Source: Henricia sp. BOLD:AAB3569
Taxonomy: Eukaryota; Echinodermata; Asteroidea; Spinulosida; Echinasteridae
Direction of reading: 5' to 3'
DNA length: 64,000 bases
Assembly: GCA_037783545.1 (NCBI GenBank)
Contig: JBBELK010001481.1
Span: 1 to 64,000, forward strand
Position 1 is the first letter of the stretch. The number at the start of each line of letters is the position of its first letter. The notes under the pieces were generated by a model that saw nothing but the letters and a program-made list of their open reading frames with translations, ran no database searches and was not told where the DNA came from. The position numbers and the translations under genes are program-made. This document shows, piece after piece, positions 55,689 through 64,000 of this stretch.

Positions 55689-57332
55689 GTGTGTCCCAAA
55701 TGCCGGCAAATTTGGAAATCAAGGAATTTTCCAACCAACTTCAAATTTTGCATGCTCCAAACTGTATATATTCCGCACTTGTCATGCAAAATTGACATAT
55801 TTTCGCTGGGAAATGACGGAGAAATTTCAGAGTTTAGGGAAAACGGAGCTCGGCTGCGTGGTTATTCCCCTAACCGTGGCTGTTGGGACACCCTGCGCCG
55901 CGCTGGTGTACATTTGTACGGCCGTTGACACACCCCAGATTGTGACGGGAATTAGGTCAAAGTGTGTCCCAAATGCCGGCAAATTTGGAAATCAAGGAAT
56001 TTTCCAACCAACTTCAAATTTTGCATGCTCCAAACTGTATATATTCCGCACTTGTCGTGCAAAATTGACAGATTTTCGCTGGGAAATGACGGAGAAATTT
56101 CAGAGTTTAGGGAAAACGGAGCTCGGCTGCGTGGTTATTCCCCTAACCGTGGCTGTTGGGACACCCTGCGCCGCGCTGGTGTACATTTGTACGGCCGTTG
56201 ACTGACCCCAGATTGTGACGGGAATTAGGTCAAAGTGTGTCCCAAATGCCGGCAAATTTGGAAATCAAGGAATTTTCCAACCAACTTCAAATTTTGCATG
56301 CTCCAAACTGTATATATTCCGCACTTGTCATGCAAAATTGACATATTTTCGCTGGGAAATGACGGAGAAATTTCAGAGTTTAGGGAAAACGGAGCTCGGC
56401 TGCGTGGTTATTCCCCTAACCGTGGCTGTTGGGACACCCTGCGCCGCGCTGGTGTACATTTGTACGGCCGTTGACTCACCCCAGATTGTGACGGGAATTA
56501 GGTCAAAGTGTGTCCCAAATGCCGGCAAATTAGGAAATCAAGGAATTTTCCAACCAACTTCAAATTTTGCATGCTCCAAACTGTATATATTCCGCACTTG
56601 TCATGCAAAATTGACAGATTTTCGCTGGGAAATGACGGAGAAATTTCAGAGTTTAGGGAAAACGGAGCTCGGCTGCGTGGTTATTCCCCTAACCGTGGCT
56701 GTTGGGACACCCTGCGCATGCGCCGCGCTGGTGTACATTTGTACGGCCGTTGACTCACCCCAGATTGTGACGGGAATTAGGTCAAAGTGTGTCCCAAATG
56801 CCGGCAAATTTGGAAATCAAGGAATTTTCCAACCAACTTCAAATTTTGCATGCTCCAAACTGTATATATTCCTCACTTGTCATGCAAAATTGACATATTT
56901 TCGCTGGGAAATGACGGAGAAATTTCAGAGTTTAGGGAAAACGGAGCTCGGCTGCGTGGTTATTCCCCTAACCGTGGCTGTTGGGACACCCTGCGCCGCG
57001 CTGGTGTACATTTGTACGGCCGTTGACACACCCCAGATTGTGACGGGAATTAGGTCAAAGTGTGTCCCAAATGCCGGCAAATTTGGAAATCAAGTAATTT
57101 TCCAACCAACTTCAAATTTTGCATGCTCCAAACTGTATATATTCCGCACTTGTCGTGCAAAATTGACAGATTTTCGCTGGGAAATGACGGAGAAATTTCA
57201 GAGTTTAGGGAAAACGGAGCTCGGCTGCGTGGTTATTCCCCTAACCGTGGCTGTTGGGACACCCTGCGCCGCGCTGGTGTACATTTGTACGGCCGTTGAC
57301 TGACCCCAGATTGTGACGGGAATTAGGTCAAA
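55689..57332 (+). repeat. Repeated dimer: T110 unit plus GTCGTGC unit
   Basis: The pair at 55689-56234 (T110 ending in TTGACACACC, then G96 ending in TTGACTGACC) recurs at 56787-57332 with CAAGTAATT added in the second unit. A relative of the second unit returns at 58425-58697. Two ordinary units lie between the pairs. TTGACTGACC (G243) creates an in-frame TGA and so defines where the spurious long frames start and stop. Confidence 0.82.
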
Positions 57333-60300
57333 GTGTGTCCCAAATGCCGGCAAATTTGGAAATCAAGGAATTTTCCAACCAACTTCAAATTTTGCATGCT
57401 CCAAACTGTATATATTCCGCACTTGTCATGCAAAATTGACATATTTTCGCTGGGAAATGACGGAGAAATTTCAGAGTTTAGGGAAAACGGAGCTCGGCTG
57501 CGTGGTTATTCCCCTAACCGTGGCTGTTGGGACACCCTGCGCCGCGCTGGTGTACATTTGTACGGCCGTTGACTCACCCCAGATTGTGACGGGAATTAGG
57601 TCAAAGTGTGTCCCAAATGCCGGCAAATTTGGAAATCAAGGAATTTTCCAACCAACTTCAAATTTTGCATGCTCCAAACTGTATATATTCCGCACTTGTC
57701 ATGCAAAATTGACAGATTTTCGCTGGGAAATGACGGAGAAATTTCAGAGTTTAAGGAAAACGGAGCTCGGCTGCGTGGTTATTCCCCTAACCGTGGCTGT
57801 TGGGACACCCTGCGCCGCGCTGGTGTACATTTGTACGGCCGTTGACTCACCCCAGATTGTGACGGGAATTAGGTCAAAGTGTGTCCCAAATGCCGGCAAA
57901 TTTGGAAATCAAGGAATTTTCCAACCAACTTCAAATTTTGCATGCTCCAAACTGTATATATTCCGCACTTGTCATGCAAAATTGACAGATTTTCGCTGGG
58001 AAATGACGGAGAAATTTCAGAGTTTAGGGAAAACGGAGCTCGGCTGCGTGGTTATTCCCCTAACCGTGGCTGTTGGGACACCCTGCGCCGCGCTGGTGTA
58101 CATTTGTACGGCCGTTGACTGACCCCAGATTGTGACGGGAATTAGGTCAAAGTGTGTCCCAAATGCCGGCAAATTTGGAAATCAAGGAATTTTCCAACCA
58201 ACTTCAAATTTTCCATGCTCCAAACTGTATATATTCCGCACTTGTCATGCAAAATTGACATATTTTCGCTGGGAAATGACGGAGAAATTTCAGAGTTTAG
58301 AGAAAACGGAGCTCGGCTGCGTGGTTATTCCCCTAACCGTGGCTGTTGGGACACCCTGCGCCGCGCTGGGGTACATTTGTACGGCCGTTGACTCACCCCA
58401 GATTGTGACGGGAATTAGGCCAAAGTGTGTCCCAAATGCCGGCAAATTTGGAAATCAAGTAATTTTCCAACCAACTTCAAATTTTGCATGCTCCAAACTG
58501 TATATATTCCGCACTTGTCGTGCAAAATTGACAGATTTTCGCTGGGAAATGACGGAGAAATTTCAGAGTTTAGGGAAAACGGAGCTCGGCTGCGTGGTTA
58601 TTCCCCTAACCGTGGCTGTTGGGACACCCTGCGCCGCGCTGGTGTACATTTGTACGGCCGTTGACTGACCCCAGATTGTGACGGGAATTAGGTCAAAGTG
58701 TGTCCCAAATGCCGGCAAATTTGGAAATCAAGGAATTTTCCAACCAACTTCAAATTTTGCATGCTCCAAACTGTATATATTCCGCACTTGTCATGCAAAA
58801 TTGACATATTTTCGCTGGGAAATGACGGAGAAATTTCAGAGTTTAGGGAAAACGGAGCTCGGCTGCGTGGTTATTCCCCTAACCGTGGCTGTTGGGACAC
58901 CCTGCGCCGCGCTGGTGTACATTTGTACGGCCGTTGACTCACCCCAGATTGTGACGGGAATTAGGTCAAAGTGTGTCCCAAATGCCGGCAAATTTGGAAA
59001 TCAAGGAATTTTCCAACCAACTTCAAATTTTGCATGCTCCAAACTGTATATATTCCGCACTTGTCATGCAAAATTGACAGATTTTCGCTGGGAAATGACG
59101 GAGAAATTTCAGAGTTTAAGGAAAACGGAGCTCGGCTGCGTGGTTATTCCCCTAACCGTGGCTGTTGGGACACCCTGCGCCGCGCTGGTGTACATTTGTA
59201 CGGCCGTTGACTCACCCCAGATTGTGACGGGAATTAGGTCAAAGTGTGTCCCAAATGCCGGCAAATTTGGAAATCAAGGAATTTTCCAACCAACTTCAAA
59301 TTTTGCATGCTCCAAACTGTATATATTCCGCACTTGTCATGCAAAATTGACAGATTTTCGCTGGGAAATGACGGAGAAATTTCAGAGTTTAGGGAAAACG
59401 GAGCTCGGCTGCGTGGTTATTCCCCTAACCGTGGCTGTTGGGACACCCTGCGCCGCGCTGGTGTACATTTGTACGGCCGTTGACTGACCCCAGATTGTGA
59501 CGGGAATTAGGTCAAAGTGTGTCCCAAATGCCGGCAAATTTGGAAATCAAGGAATTTTCCAACCAACTTCAAATTTTCCATGCTCCAAACTGTATATATT
59601 CCGCACTTGTCATGCAAAATTGACATATTTTCGCTGGGAAATGACGGAGAAATTTCAGAGTTTAGAGAAAACGGAGCTCGGCTGCGTGGTTATTCCCCTA
59701 ACCGTGGCTGTTGGGACACCCTGCGCCGCGCTGGTGTACATTTGTACGGCCGTTGACTCACCCCAGATTGTGACGGGAATTAGGTCAAAGTGTGTCCCAA
59801 ATGCCGGCAAATTTGGAAATCAAGGAATTTTCCAACCAACTTCAAATTTTGCATGCTCCAAACTGTATATATTCCGCACTTGTCATGCAAAATTGACAGA
59901 TTTTCGCTGGGAAATGACGGAGAAATTTCAGAGTTTAAGGAAAACGGAGCTCGGCTGCGTGGTTATTCCCCTAACCGTGGCTGTTGGGACACCCTGCGCC
60001 GCGCTGGTGTACATTTGTACGGCCGTTGACTCACCCCAGATTGTGACGGGAATTAGGTCAAAGTGTGTCCCAAATGCCGGCAAATTTGGAAATCAAGGAA
60101 TTTTCCAACCAACTTCAAATTTTGCATGCTCCAAACTGTATATATTCCGCACTTGTCATGCAAAATTGACAGATTTTCGCTGGGAAATGACGGAGAAATT
60201 TCAGAGTTTAGGGAAAACGGAGCTCGGCTGCGTGGTTATTCCCCTAACCGTGGCTGTTGGGACACCCTGCGCCGCGCTGGTGTACATTTGTACGGCCGTT

Positions 60301-60335
60301 GACTGACCCCAGATTGTGACGGGAATTAGGTCAAA
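57333..60335 (+). repeat. HOR-E, 3-monomer unit (819 bp) with an inserted dimer
   Basis: e1 (T110), e2 (A149, TTTAAGG), e3 (G243, GACTGACC). Copies start at 57333, 58698 and 59517; a dimer at 58152-58697 separates the first from the second, so 57333-58697 and the start at 58698 also read as a 1365-bp period. The e1 units at 59517 and 60336 add TTTTCCATGC (C62) and TTTAGAG (A150), variants also present in the dimer unit at 58152. All monomers are exactly 273 bp. Confidence 0.88.
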
Positions 60336-62253
60336 GTGTGTCCCAAATGCCGGCAAATTTGGAAATCAAGGAATTTTCCAACCAACTTCAAATTTTCCAT
60401 GCTCCAAACTGTATATATTCCGCACTTGTCATGCAAAATTGACATATTTTCGCTGGGAAATGACGGAGAAATTTCAGAGTTTAGAGAAAACGGAGCTCGG
60501 CTGCGTGGTTATTCCCCTAACCGTGGCTGTTGGGACACCCTGCGCCGCGCTGGTGTACATTTGTACGGCCGTTGACTCACCCCAGATTGTGACGGGAATT
60601 AGGTCAAAGTGTGTCCCAAATGCCGGCAAATTTGGAAATCAAGGAATTTTCCAACCAACTTCAAATTTTGCATGCTCCAAACTGTATATATTCCGCACTT
60701 GTCATGCAAAATTGACAGATTTTCGCTGGGAAATGACGGAGAAATTTCAGAGTTTAGGGAAAACGGAGCTCGGCTGCGTGGTTATTCCCCTAACCGTGGC
60801 TGTTGGGACACCCTGCGCCGCGCTGGTGTACATTTGTACGGCCGTTGACTCACCCCAGATTGTGACGGGAATTAGGTCAATGTGTGTCCCAAATGCCGGC
60901 AAATTTGGAAATCAAGGAATTTTCCAACCAACTTCAAATTTTGCATGCTCCAAACTGTATATATTCCGCACTTGTCATGCAAAATTGACATATTTTCGCT
61001 GGGAAATGACGGAGAAATTTCAGAGTTTATGGAAAACGGAGCTCGGCTGCGTGGTTATTCCCCTAACCGTGGCTGTTGGGACACCCTGCGCCGCGCTGGT
61101 GTACATTTGTACGGCCGTTGACTCACCCCAGATTGTGACGGGAATTAGGTCAAAGTGTGTCCCAAATGCCGGCAAATTTGGAAATCAAGGAATTTTCCAA
61201 CCAACTTCAAATTTTGCATGCTCCAAACTGTATATATTCCACACTTGTCATGCAAAATTGACAGATTTTCGCTGGGAAATGACGGAGAAATTTCAGAGTT
61301 TAGGGAAAACGGAGCTCGGCTGCGTGGTTATTCCCCTAACCGTGGCTGTTGGGACACCCTGCGCCGCGCTGGTGTACATTTGTACGGCCGTTGACTCACC
61401 CCAGATTGTGACGGGAATTAGGTCAAAGTGTGTCCCAAATGCCGGCAAATTTGGAAATCAAGGAATTTTCCAACCAACTTCAAATTTTAATTGCTCCAAA
61501 CTGTATATATTCCGCACTTGTCATGCAAAATTGACAGATTTTCGCTGGGAAATGACGGAGAAATTTCAGAGTTTAGAGAAAACGGAGCTCGGCTGCGTGG
61601 TTATTCCCCTAACCGTGGCTGTTGGGACACCCTGCGCCGCGCTGGTGTACATTTGTACGGCCGTTGACTCACCCCAGATTGTGACGGGAATTAGGTCAAA
61701 GTGTGTCCCAAATGCCGGCAAATTTGGAAATCAAGGAATTTTCCAACCAACTTCAAATTTTGCATGCTCCAAACTGTATATATTCCGCACTTGTCATGCA
61801 AAATTGACAGATTTTCGCTGGGAAATGACGGAGAAATTTCAGAGTTTAGGGAAAACGGAGCTCGGCTGCGTGGTTATTCCCCTAACCGTGGCTGTTGGGA
61901 CACCCTGCGCCGCGCTGGTGTACATTTGTACGGCCGTTGACTCACCCCAGATTGTGACGGGAATTAGGTCAATGTGTGTCCCAAATGCCGGCAAATTTGG
62001 AAATCAAGGAATTTTCCAACCAACTTCAAATTTTGCATGCTCCAAACTGTATATATTCCGCACTTGTCATGCAAAATTGACATATTTTCGCTGGGAAATG
62101 ACGGAGAAATTTCAGAGTTTAGGGAAAACGGAGCTCGGCTGCGTGGTTATTCCCCTAACCGTGGCTGTTGGGACACCCTGCGCCGCGCTGGTGTACATTT
62201 GTACGGCCGTTGACTCACCCCAGATTGTGACGGGAATTAGGTCAAAGTGTGTC

Positions 62254-62273
62254 CCAAATGCCGGCAAATTTGG
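62254..62273. repeat. Near-palindrome CCAAATGCC/GGCAAATTTGG
   Basis: Arms CCAAATGCC and GGCAAATTTGG pair with a 2-nt bulge, centred on the NaeI palindrome GCCGGC. HOR-A units with GCCGACAAA (A18) and HOR-B m3 units with GCCGGTAAA (T19) lose the central symmetry. Confidence 0.85.
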
Positions 62274-62301
62274 AAATCAAGGAATTTTCCAACCAACTTC
62301 A

Positions 62302-62351
62302 AATTTTGCATGCTCCAAACTGTATATATTCCGCACTTGTCATGCAAAATT
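62302..62351. repeat. Perfect 11-bp inverted repeat in each monomer
   Basis: Arms AATTTTGCATG and CATGCAAAATT are exact reverse complements separated by 28 nt that include TGTATATATT. Present in nearly every monomer. Variants hit one arm only (C62 in HOR-E; T95, G96 and C101 elsewhere) without a matching change in the other arm, so base pairing is not strictly maintained. It could extrude as a cruciform or fold in a transcript; function is inference. Confidence 0.9.
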
Positions 62352-62358
62352 GACAGAT

Positions 62359-62378
62359 TTTCGCTGGGAAATGACGGA
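62359..62378 (+). promoter_or_regulatory. CENP-B-box-like stretch (imperfect)
   Basis: TTTCGCTGGGAAATGACGGA resembles the known 17-bp box NTTCGNNNNANNCGGGN in its first half (TTCG, then pyrimidine-TGG and an A run). The gap between TTCG and CGG is 11 nt where the box needs 7, and the last G of CGGG is A. Canonical CENP-B binding is therefore not expected. It occurs in every monomer; A117 units lose the TTCG core. It may be chance. Confidence 0.35.
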
Positions 62379-62390
62379 GAAATTTCAGAG

Positions 62391-62431
62391 TTTAGGGAAA
62401 ACGGAGCTCGGCTGCGTGGTTATTCCCCTAA
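62391..62431. repeat. TTAGGG / CCCTAA inverted pair
   Basis: TTTAGGG and CCCTAA lie 28 nt apart (between the TTAGGG core and CCCTAA) in inverted orientation around the SacI palindrome GAGCTC. With one bulge the arms extend to GTTTAGGGAA and TTCCCCTAAC. The words match telomere units of plants and vertebrates, but as single inverted copies they are not telomeric repeats. HOR-E variants TTTAAGG and TTTAGAG alter the left arm alone. Confidence 0.8.
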
Positions 62432-62450
62432 CCGTGGCTGTTGGGACACC

Positions 62451-62464
62451 CTGCGCCGCGCTGG
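62451..62464 (+). repeat. Length-polymorphism hotspot, short allele (273-bp class)
   Basis: CTGCGCCGCGCTGG is the majority form. The 279-bp form adds CATGCG, and the 274-bp form has CATGCGCTGG. The 279-bp form gives the other two by loss of 6 or 5 bp at short direct repeats, so it is probably ancestral. In the noisy left part many further forms occur here, such as CGGGGCCGCG near 6969 and CTCGGCGG near 10247. Confidence 0.85.
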
Positions 62465-62465
62465 T

Positions 62466-62490
62466 GTACATTTGTACGGCCGTTGACTCA
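62466..62490. repeat. Dyad GTACATTTGTAC, CGGCCG palindrome and TGACTCA
   Basis: GTACA-TT-TGTAC is a perfect 5-bp dyad, followed directly by the EagI palindrome CGGCCG and then TGACTCA, which matches the AP-1/Gcn4 consensus. The C228 variant (TTTCTACGG) breaks the dyad, and the G243 variant (TGACTGA) breaks the last motif. With one copy per monomer the array could titrate a bZIP factor, but a 7-bp match can arise by chance. Confidence 0.6.
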
Positions 62491-62792
62491 CCCCAGATTG
62501 TGACGGGAATTAGGTCAAAGTGTGTCCCAAATGCCGGCAAATTTGGAAATCAAGGAATTTTCCAACCAACTTCAAATTTTGCATGCTCCAAACTGTATAT
62601 ATTCCGCACTTGTCATGCAAAATTGACAGATTTTCGCTGGGAAATGACGGAGAAATTTCAGAGTTTAGGGAAAACGGAGCTCGGCTGCGTGGTTATTCCC
62701 CTAACCGTGGCTGTTGGGACACCCTGCGCCGCGCTGGTGTACATTTGTACGGCCGTTGACTCACCCCAGATTGTGACGGGAATTAGGTCAAA

Positions 62793-64000
62793 GTGTGTCC
62801 CAAATGCCGGCAAATTTGGAAATCAAGGAATTTTCCAACCAACTTCAAATTTTGCATGCTCCAAACTGTATATATTCCGCACTTGTCATGCAAAATTGAC
62901 AGATTTTCGCTGGGAAATGACGGAGAAATTTCAGAGTTTAGGGAAAACGGAGCTCGGCTGCGTGGTTATTCCCCTAACCGTGGCTGTTGGGACACCCTGC
63001 GCCGCGCTGGTGTACATTTGTACGGCCGTTGACTCACCCCAGATTGTGACGGGAATTAGGTCAAAGTGTGTCCCAAATGCTGGCAAATTTGGAAATCAAG
63101 GAATTTTCCAACCAACTTCAAATTTTGCATGCTCCAAACTGTATATATTCCGCACTTGTCATGCAAAATTGACAGATTTTCGCTGGGAAATGACGGAGAA
63201 ATTTCAGAGTTTAGGGAAAACGGAGCTCGGCTTCGTGGTTATTCCCCTAACCGTGGCTGTTGGGACACCCTGCGCATGCGCCGCGCTGGTGTACATTTGT
63301 ACGGCCGTTGACTCACCCCAGATTGTGACGGGAATTAGGTCAAAGTGTGTCCCAAATGCCGGCAAATTTGGAAATCAAGGAATTTTCCAACCAACTTCAA
63401 ATTTTGCATGCTCCAAACTGTATATATTCCGCACTTGTCATGCAAAATTGACAGATTTTCGCTGGGAAATGACGGAGAAATTTCAGAGTTTAGGGAAAAC
63501 GGAGCTCGGCTGCGTGGTTATTCCCCTAACCGTGGCTGTTGGGACACCCTGCGCCGCGCTGGTGTACATTTGTACGGCCGTTGACTAATCCCAGATTGTG
63601 ACGGGAATTAGGTCAAAGTGTGTCCCAAATGCCGGCAAATTTGGAAATCAAGGAATTTTCCAACCAACTTCAAATTTTGCATGCTCCAAACTGTATATAT
63701 TCCGCACTTGTCATGCAAAATTGACATATTTTCGCTGGGAAATGACGGAGAAATTTCAGAGTTTAGGGAAAACGGAGCTCGGCTGCGTGGTTATTCCCCT
63801 AACCGTGGCTGTTGGGACACCCTGCGCCGCGCTGGTGTACATTTGTACGGCCGTTGACTCACCCCAGATTGTGACGGGAATTAGATCAAAGTGTGTCCCA
63901 AATGCCGGCAAATTTGGAAATCAAGGAATTTTCCAACCAACTTCAAATTTTGCATGCTCCAAACTGTATATATTCCGCACTTGTCATGCAAAATTGACAG
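62793..64000 (+). repeat. Right end of window, near-consensus monomers
   Basis: Units start at 62793, 63066, 63345 and 63618, and a partial one at 63891 is cut by the window edge. The 63066 unit belongs to the 279-bp class and has TGCTGG and CTTCGTGG. The 63345 unit ends in GACTAATCC. The 63618 unit has T110, with TTAGATC at its end. The array clearly continues beyond the window. Confidence 0.9.
63272..63281. repeat. Palindrome GCGCATGCGC in the long hotspot allele
   Basis: A perfect 10-bp palindrome with strictly alternating purine and pyrimidine, a sequence type known to favour left-handed Z-DNA under supercoiling. Found only in the 274- and 279-bp classes. It adds a second SphI site to the unit. 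Confidence 0.8.

Larger units (their letters stand above)
62247..62519 (+). repeat. Reference satellite monomer (273 bp)
   Basis: Chosen as reference because this unit and the next two (through 63065) look identical by eye and carry the majority base at the variable sites I checked. Order of landmarks: near-palindrome at 8-27, perfect 11-bp inverted repeat at 56-66 and 95-105 flanking an AT-rich TATATAT segment, CENP-B-box-like stretch at 113-132, TTTAGGG at 145-151, SacI palindrome GAGCTC at 158-163, CCCTAA at 180-185, GC-rich indel hotspot at about 205-218, dyad GTACATTTGTAC at 220-231, EagI palindrome CGGCCG at 231-236, TGACTCA at 238-244. One forward frame is free of stops through the whole unit and 273 is divisible by three, so concatenation stays open. 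Confidence 0.95.
60609..62792 (+). repeat. Tetramer pair (2 x 1092 bp)
   Basis: A reference-like unit, then a unit entered through GTCAATGTG with T110, then two further units, repeated at 61701. The first copy adds TTTATGG (about 61029), TTCCACAC (61241), TTTTAATTGC (about 61488) and TTTAGAG; the second has reference bases at these sites. The next unit, 62793-63065, is also reference-like. Confidence 0.8.
60316..63588 (+). other. Longest stop-free frame (1090 codons), repeat artefact
   Basis: Twelve consecutive monomers of 273 or 279 bp stay open in one frame. It begins just after an in-frame TGA made by GACTGACC and ends at a TAA made by GACTAATCC. The product would be a 91-residue unit repeated 12 times with few changes. 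A second forward frame is also open for 79 codons in each unit, and the reverse strand is open for up to about 80, which argues for low stop density rather than coding. I do not call it a gene; a dN/dS test or long-read RNA could change that. Confidence 0.9.
1..64000 (+). repeat. 273-bp tandem satellite array filling the window
   Basis: Every stretch aligns to the same monomer, head to tail and in one orientation, with no unique sequence or foreign insertion. About 234 monomers are present and both window edges cut a monomer. In the clean right half monomers are 273, 274 or 279 bp, the class being set by one internal indel hotspot. The consensus monomer is 47% GC, with an AT-rich first half and a GC-rich second half, and carries 14 CpG. 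Arrays of this kind are known from eukaryotic heterochromatin, often centromeric or pericentromeric; that placement is inference. I do not recognise the family. Possible alternatives are a subtelomeric or sex/B-chromosome satellite. Confidence 0.98.

Noticed and set aside
62311-62335. TATA-box promoter at TGTATATATT
   Set aside because: An AT-rich spacer between inverted arms, with no downstream gene. A TATA-like word alone does not support a promoter.
62391-62431. Interstitial telomeric repeat
   Set aside because: Only single copies of TTAGGG and CCCTAA in opposite orientation, with no tandem telomere units.
62247-62486. 79-codon GTG-start frame present in nearly every clean monomer
   Set aside because: It is the second forward frame of the same satellite unit, repeated over a hundred times with no promoter or gene context. 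It is a shadow of the repeat.
62247-62519. Internal duplication within the monomer (TTGAC...AGATT...TGACGG occurring twice)
   Set aside because: The two segments share only short words with different spacing; the similarity is too weak to claim an ancestral half-unit without an alignment score.
60316-63588. A very long repeat protein (1090 residues, 91-residue units)
   Set aside because: The frame is open only because the repeat length is a multiple of three. Other frames and the opposite strand are also partly open, no domain is recognisable, and the frame is broken at many 274-bp units across the array.
1-64000. Ribosomal DNA spacer subrepeats
   Set aside because: No rRNA gene sequence occurs anywhere in 64 kb, which is longer than ordinary spacer subrepeat blocks.

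Overview
The whole window is one uninterrupted head-to-tail tandem satellite array. The monomer is about 273 bp (47% GC) and is repeated about 234 times, always in the same orientation. I find no gene, tRNA, rRNA, CRISPR array, transposon or unique spacer on either strand. A homogeneous array longer than 64 kb points to a eukaryotic chromosome (centromeric, pericentromeric, subtelomeric or other constitutive heterochromatin). The sequence does not let me name the lineage, and I do not recognise the family. In this report the monomer phase starts at GTGTGTCCC, with 62247-62519 as reference, and variant positions use that numbering (1-273).

Layout. 1 to about 5100 is very noisy: many one-base indels, about 20 differences per monomer near the start. 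5101-21779 is the same satellite with a few indels per monomer. From 21780 rightward the sequence is clean enough to resolve higher-order repeats (HORs), meaning blocks of several distinguishable monomers repeated as a unit. HOR-A is a 5-mer of 1367 bp (21780-25880). HOR-B runs as 7-, 5-, 7-, 9- and 9-monomer versions (26427-36528). A 12-monomer block at 38710-41992 recurs at 47455-50746. Between them HOR-D has 3-, 6-, 5- and 6-monomer versions (41993-47454). A mosaic zone follows (50747-55688), then dimers (55689-57332), a 3-mer of 819 bp (57333-60335) and a tetramer pair (60609-62792). From 56787 to 63065, 23 consecutive monomers are each exactly 273 bp.

Two properties deserve attention. 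First, 273 is 3 x 91 and one forward frame of the monomer has no stop, so the array makes spurious giant open frames (up to 1090 codons). These are a consequence of repeat length, not genes. Second, the monomer is rich in dyads: a perfect 11-bp inverted repeat around an AT-rich spacer, a TTAGGG/CCCTAA inverted pair, a 20-bp near-palindrome, and a GC-rich alternating purine-pyrimidine indel hotspot that gives three length classes (273, 274, 279 bp). It also holds a partial look-alike of the CENP-B box.

The left-to-right gain in quality is best explained by uncorrected long-read consensus error near a contig end, not by biology. Fine variation left of about 22 kb should therefore not be interpreted.
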